Of a stretch of DNA of 64,000 bases, positions 47,612-56,914 are shown one piece after another; positions within the stretch are counted from its first letter, which is position 1; each line of letters begins with the position of its first letter. The DNA is taken from NCBI RefSeq assembly GCF_020715685.1, contig NZ_CP085840.1:2170001-2234000 (forward strand), read 5' to 3'. The translations under genes were made by a program, and so were the position numbers. The notes beneath the pieces were generated by a model. The model searched no databases, had not been told where the DNA came from, and was given only the letters and a program-made list of their open reading frames with translations. This stretch comes from Dermatobacter hominis. Its GTDB lineage: Bacteria; Actinomycetota; Acidimicrobiia; Acidimicrobiales; Microtrichaceae.

Positions 47612-49048
47612 TCAGACCGGCAGCTGGATGGACTTCGTCTCGAGGAACTCCTCGAGGCCCCAGCGCCCGCGCTCACGGGTGTTGCCCGACTGCTTGTAGC
47701 CGCCGAACGGCGCCTCGGTGTTGAACGGGGCCCCGTTGACGTCGACCTGACCGGTCCGCAGACGGCGGGCGATGCCCTTGGCCCGCTCGACGTCCGCGGA
47801 CTGCACCGCGCCCGCCAGGCCGTAGACCGTGCCGTTGGCGATGGCGACGGCGTCGTCGTCGTCGGTGTAGGTGAGGATCGACAGGACCGGCCCGAAGATC
47901 TCCTCCTGGGCGATGGTCATGTCGGGCGTGACGTCGGTGAAGACGGTCGGCTTGACGTAGAAGCCCTTCTCGAAGCCCTCGGGCTGCTCGGGGCCACCGA
48001 GCGCCAGCGTGGCGCCCTCGTCGATGCCCTTCTGGATGTAGGAGCGCACCCGCTCCTGGTGGGCCTTGGACGAGAGCGGGCCGAGGTTGTGGAACAGGTC
48101 GGGCTCGTCGGCCTTCGGGTCGACCAGGCCGACCTTCGAGGCCTCCTCGAGGACGGCGTCGATGTACTCCTGCTTGCGGGACTCGGGGACGAGCAGGCGG
48201 GTGAGCGCCGAGCAGGTCTGGCCGGAGTTGATGTAGCAGCCGAACACGGCGCCCATCGCGACGGCGGTCGGATCGGCGTCGTCGAGCACGACGTTCGCCG
48301 ACTTGCCGCCGAGCTCGAGGCCGACGCGCTTGGCCGTCGGCGCCGCGGCCTTGGTGACCTCGGCGCCCGCCCGGCCCGAGCCGGTGAAGGACACCATGTC
48401 GACGTCGGGGTGGCCGGAGATGGCCGCACCGACCTCGGGGCCGGTGCCGACGACGAGGTTGAACACGCCCTTGGGCAGCCCGACCTCGTCGAGGACCTCG
48501 GCGAGGATGTACGCGTTCAGCGGCGTGACCTCGGACGGCTTGAGCACGACGGTGCAGCCGGCGGCGAGGGCCGGGACGACCTTACAGATGATCAGGTACA
48601 GCGGGTAGTTCCACGGCGTGATCGCGCCGACGACGCCGATCGGCTCGCGGACGACCAGGCTGTTGCCCACCTGCTCCTCGAAGGCGTAGCCCTCGACGAG
48701 CTTGGCGAACGTCTCCCACTCGCCGAGCGAGAGGCCGGCCTGCACCATCTGGGCGAAGGCCTTGGGCGAGCCGACCTCGGAGGTGATGACGTCGACGATG
48801 TCGTCGTAGCGGCCGGCGAGCGCCGCGCCGATGTCGCGGAGGTACTTGGCCCGCACGTCGACCGGGGTCTGCGACCAGGTCTCGAAGGCGGCCTTGGCGG
48901 CGGCCACGGCGGCGTCGACGTCGGCGGCGGACCCCTCGGGCACGCGACCGATGACCTCTTCGGTGGCCGAGTCGATCACGTCCATCGTGCCGGTGCCCTC
49001 GGATCGCACCCACTCGCCGTTGATGTAGAAGTTCTCGTAGGCCTTCAC
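47612..49048 (-). CDS. NAD(P)-dependent aldehyde dehydrogenase
   Basis: 478 residues from a GTG at 49048 with AGGGGGACCAG upstream; the longer open frame is not coding. Family motifs are [65 protein letters not shown] (catalytic Glu), [15 protein letters not shown] (catalytic Cys) and [13 protein letters not shown]. It oxidises an aldehyde to the acid; the SGQTCSA and [19 protein letters not shown] features suit the broad-substrate group. No pathway partner is adjacent. The upstream region shared with the protease gene holds a family 2 repeat. Confidence 0.94.
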   Translation of the reverse strand: MKAYENFYINGEWVRSEGTGTMDVIDSATEEVIGRVPEGSAADVDAAVAAAKAAFETWSQTPVDVRAKYLRDIGAALAGRYDDIVDVITSEVGSPKAFAQMVQAGLSLGEWETFAKLVEGYAFEEQVGNSLVVREPIGVVGAITPWNYPLYLIICKVVPALAAGCTVVLKPSEVTPLNAYILAEVLDEVGLPKGVFNLVVGTGPEVGAAISGHPDVDMVSFTGSGRAGAEVTKAAAPTAKRVGLELGGKSANVVLDDADPTAVAMGAVFGCYINSGQTCSALTRLLVPESRKQEYIDAVLEEASKVGLVDPKADEPDLFHNLGPLSSKAHQERVRSYIQKGIDEGATLALGGPEQPEGFEKGFYVKPTVFTDVTPDMTIAQEEIFGPVLSILTYTDDDDAVAIANGTVYGLAGAVQSADVERAKGIARRLRTGQVDVNGAPFNTEAPFGGYKQSGNTRERGRWGLEEFLETKSIQLPV

Positions 49049-49237
49049 CTGGTCCCCCTGTGTCGTGTCTGTCTGGTCGCTGGATGGGTGGCGATCGCGG
49101 TCGCTCGGCGGTCGATCGGCGGAACTTGACCGATCCGTCAAGTTCTGTGGCGATCGTACCCCGGCCGGTGCGGTGCGTGTCCCGCGGTCGGTGTCGCCGA
49201 CCGACACTGTTGTGACGCCCCCCGCCACCCCCGCCCG

Positions 49238-49280
49238 GATATGGGGGTGCACAGCGACAACCCTTGTCGCGATCCGGACC
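49238..49280 (+). repeat. 43-nt repeat, family 2, copy 1
   Basis: It reads GGATATGGGGGTGCACAGCG and continues ACAACCCTTGTCGCGATCCG. It contains the hairpin CGACAA-CCC-TTGTCG and the palindrome GTGCAC. It lies 31 nt before the GTG of the metalloprotease gene at 49311. Other copies are at 50196, 51414 (inverted) and 55407. Confidence 0.85.
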
Positions 49281-49310
49281 ACAGATCCTGCGCCGGTAGG
49301 GTTCGGGCCA

Positions 49311-50159
49311 GTGCGGGTGCCCCGGTGCTCCACGGGCCGGGTGTCGTCGGGCTGGGCCGCGCTCCGGCGCACCGTGGCGGCGGACGTCGCGGCGCTCGTG
49401 GCCATCGCCGGCCTCGCGCTGTGTCTCGCAGCGTGCGGTGGCGAACCCGGCGGCGGGGTCACCGCCGTGCCGAGGCCCTCGGGGTGGCCGTCCGCGCCGT
49501 CCGAGGAGTGGACGGTGCCGATGGGATCGCCGCCCGCCGTGCCGACGGAGCAGGGGCCGTTCGCCTTCGTCGCCCACCAGCCCGACGGCACGTCACCCGT
49601 GGCCTGGGACCCGTGCCGGCCCATCCACTTCGTCGTCAACCCGACCGATGGGCCGGAGGACCAGGAGGAGCTGATCGACGACGCCGTCGCGCGGGTGTCG
49701 GAGGCGACGGGCCTGCAGTTCGTCGACGACGGCACCACCGACGAGACCTGGTCCCGCGAGCGCGACAGCTCCCAGCCCGACCGCTACGGCGACCGGTGGG
49801 CGCCGGTGCTCATCACCTGGGCGCACGAGTCGACGGCGCCGGTGCTGCGCGGACCCGTGGCCGGCCGGGGCGGCGCGAGCGGCGTGCGCCTGCCGGGCGG
49901 CGACGAGTTCGTGTACGTGACGGGCTCGATCGTGCTCGACGCCGTGCTCGCGAAGACCGCGTCGAGTGAGCCGGGGGCGACGGCGGTGCGGGCGCTCATC
50001 CAGCACGAGCTCGGGCACGTCGTCGGGCTCGACCACGTCGACGACCCCGACGAGCTCATGCACACCGAGTCGCTGCCCGACGAGTACACGGACTGGGGGC
50101 CCGGCGACCGGGAGGGCCTGGCGCGCCTCGGCGCCGGCCGCTGCTTCCCCGACATCTGA
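49311..50159 (+). CDS. Matrixin-like zinc metalloprotease lipoprotein
   Basis: About 282 residues from a GTG at 49311. The signal ([20 protein letters not shown]) ends in a lipobox. The catalytic motif [11 protein letters not shown] (His232, Glu233, His236, His242) followed by DDPDELMH, with the Met-turn, marks the metzincin/matrixin group. [14 protein letters not shown] and [15 protein letters not shown] are blocks shared with the paralogue at 50312. It is likely a surface protease; no propeptide Cys switch is evident. Both paralogues are preceded by a family 2 repeat. Confidence 0.82.
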   Translation: MRVPRCSTGRVSSGWAALRRTVAADVAALVAIAGLALCLAACGGEPGGGVTAVPRPSGWPSAPSEEWTVPMGSPPAVPTEQGPFAFVAHQPDGTSPVAWDPCRPIHFVVNPTDGPEDQEELIDDAVARVSEATGLQFVDDGTTDETWSRERDSSQPDRYGDRWAPVLITWAHESTAPVLRGPVAGRGGASGVRLPGGDEFVYVTGSIVLDAVLAKTASSEPGATAVRALIQHELGHVVGLDHVDDPDELMHTESLPDEYTDWGPGDREGLARLGAGRCFPDI

Positions 50160-50195
50160 CGGCGGCCCGGCTGACGGCGCCAGATTGCGGCCGCC

Positions 50196-50238
50196 GGATA
50201 TGGCGGTGCACAGCGACAACCCTTGTCGTGATCCCGAC
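50196..50238 (+). repeat. 43-nt repeat, family 2, copy 2
   Basis: It reads GGATATGGCGGTGCACAGCG then ACAACCCTTGTCGTGATCCC. Similarity to copy 1 continues through CAGATCCTG. It sits between the two metalloprotease genes, 74 nt before the second start. Confidence 0.85.
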
Positions 50239-50311
50239 CTCAGATCCTGGTGAGGCGCCGGCTGCCGTGGGCGCAGGCCCGTCGGTACCCTCGGCGATCG
50301 TGGGAGATGAG

Positions 50312-51313
50312 ATGGCTGACGACGACTTCGACGAGGCCGTCCGTCGCATGCTGGAGCAGGCAGAACACGCGGACGCGCCCGCCGAGCCGAGCGCGGAGGA
50401 GCGGGCCCGGGCCGCCCGGCAGGCGGACCTGGCTCGACGCCTCGAGGAGCAGGCCGAGTTCGAGCGCCAGCTCGCGCATCGCGACCGCAAGCACGAGCGG
50501 ACGGCCTCGAGAGGGTCGCGTCGGGCCAGGTGGATCGCCCCGCTGATCGTCCTCGCCATGATCGGCGCGGCGATCTGGTTCACGACCGACCGCGGCCAGG
50601 ACGCGATCGCCGGCGGCCCCGAGATCGCCCGCCCGTCGAACTGGCCCCCGGTGGCCGAGGACGTCTCGACGACCCCGCTCGGCGCACCGCCGCCCGCGCC
50701 CCAGGCGACCGGGCCGTACGAGTTCATCGCCACCCACGACGACGACTCGCCGGTGACGTGGGACCCGTGTCGGCCGATCCACTACGTGGTGAACCCGGCT
50801 GGCCAGCCCGAGGGCGGACAGGAGCTGATCGAGGCGGCCATCGCCAAGGCCTCGGCCGCGACCGGACTGCAGTTCGTCGCCGACGGCACGACCGACGAGA
50901 CGTGGGAGAAGCAGCGCGACCCGTACCTGCCCGATCGCTACGGCGAGCGGTGGGCGCCGGTGCTCATCTCCTGGTCGACCGAGCAGGAGACGCCACCGCT
51001 CGGCGGCTACGTCGCCGGGCTCGGCGGGCCGGCCAGCGTCGGCCTCTCCGAGGACGACGTCACCAACGTCAGCGGCGACATCGTGCTCGACGCGACCGAC
51101 ATCTCGGCGGTGCTCGAGGGCCCGGGCGGCGCCGCTGCGGCCCAGGGGATCATCCAGCACGAGGTCGGCCACCTGGTCGGCCTCGACCACGTCGCCGACC
51201 CGGCGCAGCTGATGAACACCGAGGGGTCGCCGACGAGCGCGACCGACTGGGGAGCGGGCGACCTTCGCGGGCTCCACGAGCTCGGCAGCGGGACGTGCCG
51301 GCCCGACATCTGA
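50312..51313 (+). CDS. Matrixin-like zinc metalloprotease, type II membrane protein
   Basis: 333 residues from the ATG at 50312 (GGGAGATGAG just upstream). The first ~75 residues are cytoplasmic and strongly charged (EERARAARQADLARRLEEQA), probably coiled coil, followed by one helix (WIAPLIVLAMIGAAIWF). The extracellular part is paralogous to the gene at 49311: [41 protein letters not shown] (His283, His287, His293) and DPAQLMN for the Met-turn. The two proteins differ in anchoring (lipid versus helix). Confidence 0.82.
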   Translation: MADDDFDEAVRRMLEQAEHADAPAEPSAEERARAARQADLARRLEEQAEFERQLAHRDRKHERTASRGSRRARWIAPLIVLAMIGAAIWFTTDRGQDAIAGGPEIARPSNWPPVAEDVSTTPLGAPPPAPQATGPYEFIATHDDDSPVTWDPCRPIHYVVNPAGQPEGGQELIEAAIAKASAATGLQFVADGTTDETWEKQRDPYLPDRYGERWAPVLISWSTEQETPPLGGYVAGLGGPASVGLSEDDVTNVSGDIVLDATDISAVLEGPGGAAAAQGIIQHEVGHLVGLDHVADPAQLMNTEGSPTSATDWGAGDLRGLHELGSGTCRPDI

Positions 51314-51413
51314 CGCTCAGGTTCAGATCAGCGGGTTCAGACCAGCGGGCTCTGGTCAGCCGGTTCAGGTCACCGACCGTCGGCGCCGGTCGCGCCACAC
51401 GGATTTCTCCGGC

Positions 51414-51454
51414 GCGGATCGCGACAAGGGTTGTCGCTGTGCACCCCTATATCG
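51414..51454 (-). repeat. 43-nt repeat, family 2, copy 3 (inverted)
   Basis: On the minus strand it reads CGATATAGGGGTGCACAGCG then ACAACCCTTGTCGCGATCC. The ATATAG at its start supplies the last codon and TAG stop of cysA. Its tail (CCGGAGAA) matches copy 4 rather than copies 1 and 2. Confidence 0.8.
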
Positions 51455-52496
51455 CGGGGACGGGGTCTGCGGGGGTGGGGGGTTCGGAGGGCTCGGGCGC
51501 CGACGGAGCGGCCACCGAGGCGTCGGCCGGCACCGTCGGCGCGTTCGGCACCGGACGGACCCAGGCGGCCGACCCCTCGGCCAGGCCGAGGCGCAGGAAC
51601 TGCGGCCGGGTCTGGGTGACCACGACGGTCCCGTCGGCGGTGGCGACGTCGAGGCGGACCTCGAAGCCCACGCGCACGATCCGCTCGATCGTCCCGGCCA
51701 GCGCACCGCGCCCGTCGGGAGCGGGTCCCGGATCCGCGGCATGGACCTCGACGTCGTGGGGCCGGATCAGGTCGCCGCCGATCCGGGTCACCGGGCCGAG
51801 GAACGACATCACGAACGTGCTGGCCGGACGGTCGTAGAGCTCGTCGGGGGTGCCGATCTGCTCCACGCGGCCCTCGTTGATCACCACGATCTCGTCGGCG
51901 ACCTCGAGCGCCTCCTCCTGGTCGTGCGTGACGAACACGGTGGTCACGTGCACGTCGTCGTGCAACCGGCGCAGCCAGTCGCGCAGCTCCTTGCGCACCT
52001 TGGCGTCGAGCGCGCCGAACGGCTCGTCGAGCAGCAGGACCTTCGGTTCCACCGCCAGCGCCCGGGCGAGCGCCATGCGCTGGCGCTGACCGCCCGACAA
52101 CTGTGCCGGCAGGCGGTCGGCGAACTGGTCGAGGTGCACGAGCTCGAGCAGCTCCGTGACCTTGCGGCGGATCTCGTCCTTCGGGCGCTTGCGGATCTCG
52201 AGCCCGAACGCCACGTTGCGGAACACCGACAGGTGCTTGAACGCCGCGTAGTGCTGGAACACGAAGCCGACGTCGCGGCGCTGCGGGCTGAGGTCGGTGG
52301 CGTCGGTGCCCTCGATGAACACGCTGCCCGAGTCGGGCCGCTCGAGCCCCGCGATGATCCGCAGCAGCGTCGACTTGCCGCCGCCGCTCGGGCCGAGCAG
52401 CGCGGTGAGCTGGCCGCTCGGGATGCTGACCGACACGTCGTCCAGGGCGACGAAGTCCCCGAACCGCTTGCCGATGTGCGACACCTCGATGCTCAC
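51447..52496 (-). CDS. cysA: Sulfate/thiosulfate ABC transporter ATP-binding protein
   Basis: 349 residues from a GTG at 52496 overlapping the cysW stop (GTGA). [17 protein letters not shown] is Walker [21 protein letters not shown] the Q-loop region characteristic of Cys[18 protein letters not shown] the signature and [15 protein letters not shown] Walker B. Residues ~235-320 form a TOBE-like domain ([10 protein letters not shown]). The final Pro/Ala-rich tail ends in a TAG that belongs to a family 2 repeat, so the repeat has probably truncated or changed the C-terminus. It powers sulfate import. Confidence 0.93.
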   Translation of the reverse strand: MSIEVSHIGKRFGDFVALDDVSVSIPSGQLTALLGPSGGGKSTLLRIIAGLERPDSGSVFIEGTDATDLSPQRRDVGFVFQHYAAFKHLSVFRNVAFGLEIRKRPKDEIRRKVTELLELVHLDQFADRLPAQLSGGQRQRMALARALAVEPKVLLLDEPFGALDAKVRKELRDWLRRLHDDVHVTTVFVTHDQEEALEVADEIVVINEGRVEQIGTPDELYDRPASTFVMSFLGPVTRIGGDLIRPHDVEVHAADPGPAPDGRGALAGTIERIVRVGFEVRLDVATADGTVVVTQTRPQFLRLGLAEGSAAWVRPVPNAPTVPADASVAAPSAPEPSEPPTPADPVPAI

Positions 52497-53401
52497 GAGG
52501 CCTCCTCGTTGTCGTCCGACGTGTCGGGCCGGATGATCGCCACGACGACGATGCACGCGACCGACACGAGCGCCAGCAGGAAGGCGACGGCGTAGGCGCC
52601 GCCCTTGTCGAAGTTGAGGTACTTCTCCTCCACCACCAGCGTGGCGGTGCGGGTCTCGCCCAACAGGTTGCCGGACACGACCTTCACGGCGCCGAACTCG
52701 CCGAGCGAGCGGGCCAGGCTGAGCACGACGCCGTAGACGACGGCCCACCGGATGGCGGGGAAGGTGATCCGCCAGAACGTCTGCCACGAGTTGGCGCCGA
52801 GCGTCTGCGCGGCCCGCTCGGAGTCGGTGCCGATCTCCTCGAGCACGGGCACGACCTCGCGGATCACGAGCGGCAGCGCCACGAAGACCGTGGCCATGAT
52901 GATCCCGGGCGTGGCGTAGATGACCTGGAACCCGGCGTCCTCGAGCGCAGGTCCGAACCAGCCGTCACGGCCGCCGTAGACCAGCACGAGCGACAGGCCG
53001 ACGACGATCGGCGACACCGCGAGCGGCAGGTCGACGAGCGCGCTGAGCAGCCGCTTGCCGGGGAACTCGTAGCGCACGAGCAGGATCGACATGCTCACGC
53101 CGAAGACCGTGTTGATGACGACGGCGATGACCGCCACCACGAGCGTGAGGCGCAGCGCCTGCACGACGTCGGGGTCCTCGAGGACGCCGCGGAGGTTGTC
53201 GAGGCCGCCCTCGAAGGTGCGCTGCCCGACCAGCGCCACCGGCCAGGCCACGAGGAAGAACAGGTAGACGACGACGAAGAACCGCAGGGCGTATGTCCCG
53301 AAGCCCTTCCGCTCCTTGGTGCGGCGCCGTGGGACGGCATCGAGCTCGCGCTGGTCGTCGTCGCGGTGGTGCGGGACGTCGAGGAGGGAGATGTCAGCCA
53401 C
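52493..53401 (-). CDS. cysW: Sulfate ABC transporter permease
   Basis: 302 residues from a GTG at 53401, overlapping the cysT stop by 8 nt. About 35 charged cytoplasmic residues precede six helices ([40 protein letters not shown]). The EAA-type loop is [20 protein letters not shown] followed by [18 protein letters not shown]. It pairs with CysT to form the membrane channel. Confidence 0.92.
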   Translation of the reverse strand: MADISLLDVPHHRDDDQRELDAVPRRRTKERKGFGTYALRFFVVVYLFFLVAWPVALVGQRTFEGGLDNLRGVLEDPDVVQALRLTLVVAVIAVVINTVFGVSMSILLVRYEFPGKRLLSALVDLPLAVSPIVVGLSLVLVYGGRDGWFGPALEDAGFQVIYATPGIIMATVFVALPLVIREVVPVLEEIGTDSERAAQTLGANSWQTFWRITFPAIRWAVVYGVVLSLARSLGEFGAVKVVSGNLLGETRTATLVVEEKYLNFDKGGAYAVAFLLALVSVACIVVVAIIRPDTSDDNEEAS

Positions 53402-54254
53402 GACGCACCAGCCTCCGCTGCAGGAGGTCGATCGCCACGATGACGACGAGCGAGACCAGCAGCAGCACGGTCGCGACCGCGGCGGCGCCCGCCCGGTTGT
53501 CGTTCTCGAGGCTGGACAGGATGCGCACCGACGTCACCTCGGTGCTGTACGGCAGGTTGCCGGACAGCAGCACGAGCGAGCCGTACTCGCTGACCCCGCG
53601 GGCGAACGACAGGGCGGCACCGGCGGCGATCGCCGGCGTGATGCTCGGCAGGATGATGCGACGGAAGGTCGTGAGGCGGCTGGCGCCGAGCGAGGCCGCG
53701 GCCTCCTCGACGTCGCGGTCGAGCTCCTGCAGCACGGGCTGCACGGTGCGGACCACGAACGGCAGCGTGACGAACAGGAACGCCAGGCCGACCGCGATGC
53801 GGGTGTTGGCGACGTCGACGCCGAGCGGGCTGGTCGGGCCGTACAGCGACAGCAGCACGAGGCCGGCGACGATCGTCGGGAGGGCGAAGGGGATGTCGAT
53901 GAGCACGTCGAGCACCGACTTGCCCCAGAACCGGTCGCGCACGAGCACCCACGCGATCGCTGTGCCGGTCACGACGTTGAGCAGGGTGACGATGATCGCG
54001 GTGCCGAGCGTCAGCCGGATGGCGGCGAAGGTCTGCTCGTTGGTGATCGTCGTCCAGAACTTGTCCCACCCGCCGGCGGCCGACACGCCCACGACGGCGG
54101 CCAGCGGGATGAGCACGAGGATGCTGAACCACAGGAGGGTCACCCCCAGCCCGATGCCCGAGCTGAGGGTGAGCCTCCCGTCCACGGACGGCCGGCGCCA
54201 GCGCGCCGACCGTCCGCTCCGGATCGAGTCCGACCCGGTGAGGGCAGTCGTCAC
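53394..54254 (-). CDS. cysT: Sulfate ABC transporter permease
   Basis: 286 residues from a GTG at 54254 overlapping the binding-protein stop (GTGA). Six helices with LIDIPFALPTIVAGLVLLSL, VEEAAASLGASRLTTFRRII (EAA loop) and LSFARGVSEYGSLVLLSGNL, all typical of CysT/CysU. It is the second gene of the sulfate operon (binding protein, cysT, cysW, cysA). Confidence 0.92.
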   Translation of the reverse strand: MTTALTGSDSIRSGRSARWRRPSVDGRLTLSSGIGLGVTLLWFSILVLIPLAAVVGVSAAGGWDKFWTTITNEQTFAAIRLTLGTAIIVTLLNVVTGTAIAWVLVRDRFWGKSVLDVLIDIPFALPTIVAGLVLLSLYGPTSPLGVDVANTRIAVGLAFLFVTLPFVVRTVQPVLQELDRDVEEAAASLGASRLTTFRRIILPSITPAIAAGAALSFARGVSEYGSLVLLSGNLPYSTEVTSVRILSSLENDNRAGAAAVATVLLLVSLVVIVAIDLLQRRLVRRG

Positions 54255-55300
54255 TGCGCCTTCCCGGACTCGGCGATGATCTTCGTGATGATTCCGTTCT
54301 CCTCGTCGAAGAACTTCTTGGACAGGTCGCCCCAGCTCCCGAAGCTCTCCTGGACCGTCAGCAGCTTCTCGGGCTGCGGGAAGGGATCGGACGGGTCGGT
54401 GGCGCCCTCGACCTCGTCGACGTCGACCGTGGCGCCCTCGATCGGGCGGAAGCCCTTCAGCGCGAACTGGGTCTGGCCGGCGTCGCTCAGGACGAAGTCG
54501 AGCCACTCGGTCGCCTTCGGCGTGGCGTCCTTCAGGACCGCACCCGGGTTCTCGATCTTCAGCGTCGTCGGCGGGATGACGTAGTCGAAGTCCTCACCGT
54601 TCTGACGGGCGAGGATCGCCTCGTTCTCGTACGTGAGGAAGACGTTGCCGGTGCCGCTGGTGAAGGCGGTGGTGGCGTCACGGCCGCTGTTGGGCAGCGA
54701 CACGACGTTGCCGTAGAGCTTGGTGACGTACTCCTGCGCGTCGGCCTCGGTGCCGCCGTTGGCGATGACCTGGCCCCACGCCGCGAGGGCGTTCCAGCGC
54801 GCCGCTCCCGACGAGGCCGGGTTCGGCGTCACGATCTCGACGCCGGGCTTGATGAGGTCGTCCCAGTCCTTGATGTCGTTCGGGTTCCCCTTCGGCACCG
54901 CGAACACGACGACCGACGTCGAGACGACGCCCTTGTTGTCCCCGGTGTTCCAGTCCTCGGCGACGAGGCCGGCGTCGACCAGGCGGGTCACGTCGCTCGG
55001 CACGGAGAAGTGCACGTAGTCGGCCTTCAGGCCGTCGGCCACGGCGCGGCTCTGGTCGCCCGACGCGCCGTAGGAGGTCTTGAACTCGACGTTCTCGCCC
55101 TCGGGGGTCTTGGCCCACTCGGCAGCGATCGCCTTGTTGGCCGCCTCCGGCACGGCGAAGCCGACCAGGTTGATCGTGGTCGGCTCGGAGCTGCCGCCCG
55201 AGTCGCCGGAGGCGTCGTCGTCGTCGCCCCCGCAAGCCCCTGCCACCAGCATCACGCCGACGACCGCCAGGGCGAACAGGCCCCTCCATCGCTGCTTCAT
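54251..55300 (-). CDS. Sulfate-binding lipoprotein
   Basis: 349 residues from the ATG at 55300 with AAGGAAGGA upstream. The signal [20 protein letters not shown] ends in AGACGG (lipobox). Sulfate-binding-protein blocks are [57 protein letters not shown] and [15 protein letters not shown], which correspond to the loops that hydrogen-bond sulfate in Sbp/CysP. It is the first gene of the operon, with a clear promoter at 55352-55381. Confidence 0.93.
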   Translation of the reverse strand: MKQRWRGLFALAVVGVMLVAGACGGDDDDASGDSGGSSEPTTINLVGFAVPEAANKAIAAEWAKTPEGENVEFKTSYGASGDQSRAVADGLKADYVHFSVPSDVTRLVDAGLVAEDWNTGDNKGVVSTSVVVFAVPKGNPNDIKDWDDLIKPGVEIVTPNPASSGAARWNALAAWGQVIANGGTEADAQEYVTKLYGNVVSLPNSGRDATTAFTSGTGNVFLTYENEAILARQNGEDFDYVIPPTTLKIENPGAVLKDATPKATEWLDFVLSDAGQTQFALKGFRPIEGATVDVDEVEGATDPSDPFPQPEKLLTVQESFGSWGDLSKKFFDEENGIITKIIAESGKAQ

Positions 55301-55351
55301 CTGACCGTCCTTCCTTCGAGCGCCGCTTCCTTGCGGCGCATCCGGCGGACC

Positions 55352-55381
55352 ACCCTACGAATACCCGACCATTTCGGTCAA
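55352..55381 (-). promoter_or_regulatory. Probable sigma-A promoter of the sulfate operon
   Basis: On the minus strand TTGACC (-35) and TAGGGT (-10) are separated by 18 nt. GACC-GAAAT-GGTC forms an imperfect inverted repeat overlapping the -35 box. Downstream, GCGCCGC/GCGGCGC (55320-55339) would form a hairpin in the 5' leader before the start at 55300. Together with the family 2 repeat this accounts for most of the 314-nt gap before icd. Confidence 0.5.
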
Positions 55382-55406
55382 CATTGCCGACCAGATGGGT
55401 TTCACG

Positions 55407-55449
55407 GGATATAGGGGTGCACAGCGACATCCCTTGTCCCGGTCCCGAC
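55407..55449 (+). repeat. 43-nt repeat, family 2, copy 4
   Basis: It reads GGATATAGGGGTGCACAGCG then ACATCCCTTGTCCCGGTCCC, with two changes that weaken the CGACAA/TTGTCG hairpin. It lies between the sulfate operon promoter and icd. Confidence 0.8.
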
Positions 55450-55614
55450 CGGAGAACCGGGCGAGGCACAGGTGCGGGGCCAGGTGCGGAGCCAAGTGCG
55501 GCCGGGCGCGACTGGACGCTCGGTCGCCACTTGTCTGCAACCTGTATGCTTTCGCCGGTTCGTCAGCAGCGGCCGGCCCCGAGCCGGCCCACGAGAGAAC
55601 AGGTGCGCACCGCC

Positions 55615-56835
55615 ATGGCGAAGATCAAGGTCCAGAACCCGGTCGTCGAGCTCGACGGCGACGAGATGACCCGCATCATCTGGGAGTTCATCAAGGACAA
55701 GCTGATCCTCCCCTACCTCGACGTCGACCTGAAGTACTACGACCTCGGCATCGAGTCCCGCGACGCCACCGACGACCAGATCACGATCGACGCGGCCAAC
55801 GCCATCAAGGAGTTCGGCGTCGGCGTGAAGTGCGCCACCATCACGCCCGACGAGGCCCGCGTCGAGGAGTTCGGCCTCAAGAAGATGTGGCGCTCGCCCA
55901 ACGGGACGATCCGCAACATCCTCGGCGGCGTCGTCTTCCGCGAGCCGATCATCTGCTCGAACATCCCGCGGCTCGTCCCGGGTTGGACCAAGCCGATCGT
56001 CATCGGCCGCCATGCGCACGGCGACCAGTACAAGGCGACCGACCTCAAGATCCCCGGCGCCGGCACGATCACGCTGACCTACACGCCGGCCGACGGCTCC
56101 GAGCCGATGGAGTTCGAGGTCGTCGACATGCCCGAGGGCGGCGGCGTCGCGATGGGCATGTACAACTTCAACGAGTCGATCCGGGACTTCGCCCGGGCCT
56201 CGTTCCGCTACGGACTGCAGCGCAACTACCCGGTGTACCTGTCGACGAAGAACACGATCCTCAAGGCCTACGACGGCCAGTTCAAGGACCTGTTCCAGGA
56301 GGTCTTCGACGCCGAGTTCGCCGAGGCCTTCAAGGCCGCCGGCCTGACCTACGAGCACCGGCTGATCGACGACATGGTCGCCGCGGCGCTGAAGTGGGAC
56401 GGCGGCTACGTCTGGGCGTGCAAGAACTACGACGGCGACGTGCAGTCCGACATCGTCGCCCAGGGATTCGGCTCGCTCGGCCTCATGACCTCCGTGCTGA
56501 TGACGCCCGACGGCAAGACGGTCGAGGCCGAGGCCGCACACGGCACCGTGACCCGCCACTACCGGGAGCACCAGAAGGGCAACCCGACGTCGACCAACCC
56601 GATCGCGTCGATCTTCGCCTGGACCCAGGGCCTGTCGCATCGCGGCAAGCTGGACGGGACCCCCGAGGTGACCGAGTTCGCCACGGCGCTCGAGGAGGTC
56701 TGCGTGTCGACCGTCGAGGGCGGCCAGATGACCAAGGACCTGGCGCTGCTCGTCGGCAAGGACCAGCCGTGGCTCACCACGGAGGAGTTCCTGGCCGCGC
56801 TGGACGAGAACCTGCAGCAGCGCCTCGGCGCCTGA
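55615..56835 (+). CDS. icd: Isocitrate dehydrogenase, NADP-dependent (eukaryotic-like type)
   Basis: 406 residues from the ATG at 55615. Motifs [37 protein letters not shown] (substrate Ser/Asn/Arg), [29 protein letters not shown] and [20 protein letters not shown] place it in the homodimeric NADP-IDH subfamily found in eukaryotes and many actinomycetes, not the E. coli type. It oxidises isocitrate to 2-oxoglutarate with NADPH formation. It is followed by a bidirectional hairpin. Confidence 0.97.
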   Translation: MAKIKVQNPVVELDGDEMTRIIWEFIKDKLILPYLDVDLKYYDLGIESRDATDDQITIDAANAIKEFGVGVKCATITPDEARVEEFGLKKMWRSPNGTIRNILGGVVFREPIICSNIPRLVPGWTKPIVIGRHAHGDQYKATDLKIPGAGTITLTYTPADGSEPMEFEVVDMPEGGGVAMGMYNFNESIRDFARASFRYGLQRNYPVYLSTKNTILKAYDGQFKDLFQEVFDAEFAEAFKAAGLTYEHRLIDDMVAAALKWDGGYVWACKNYDGDVQSDIVAQGFGSLGLMTSVLMTPDGKTVEAEAAHGTVTRHYREHQKGNPTSTNPIASIFAWTQGLSHRGKLDGTPEVTEFATALEEVCVSTVEGGQMTKDLALLVGKDQPWLTTEEFLAALDENLQQRLGA

Positions 56836-56849
56836 TCACGCTGACCCGG

Positions 56850-56899
56850 GATGTGGGGGTCGCGCCCGGACGAGGATCGTCCGGCGCGACCCCCGCATC
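56850..56899. terminator. Long hairpin between convergent icd and carotenoid oxygenase genes
   Basis: GATGTGGGGGTCGCGC (56850-56865) pairs with GCGCGACCCCCGCATC (56884-56899) with one G-T wobble, and the loop holds CGGACGA/CGTCCG. It serves as a terminator for both genes. Confidence 0.65.
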
Positions 56900-56914
56900 G
56901 CGTCCGGGGTGGTG

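Noticed and set aside
47381-49129. 582-codon plus-strand frame over the aldehyde dehydrogenase
   Set aside because: Antisense shadow; all dehydrogenase motifs are on the minus strand.
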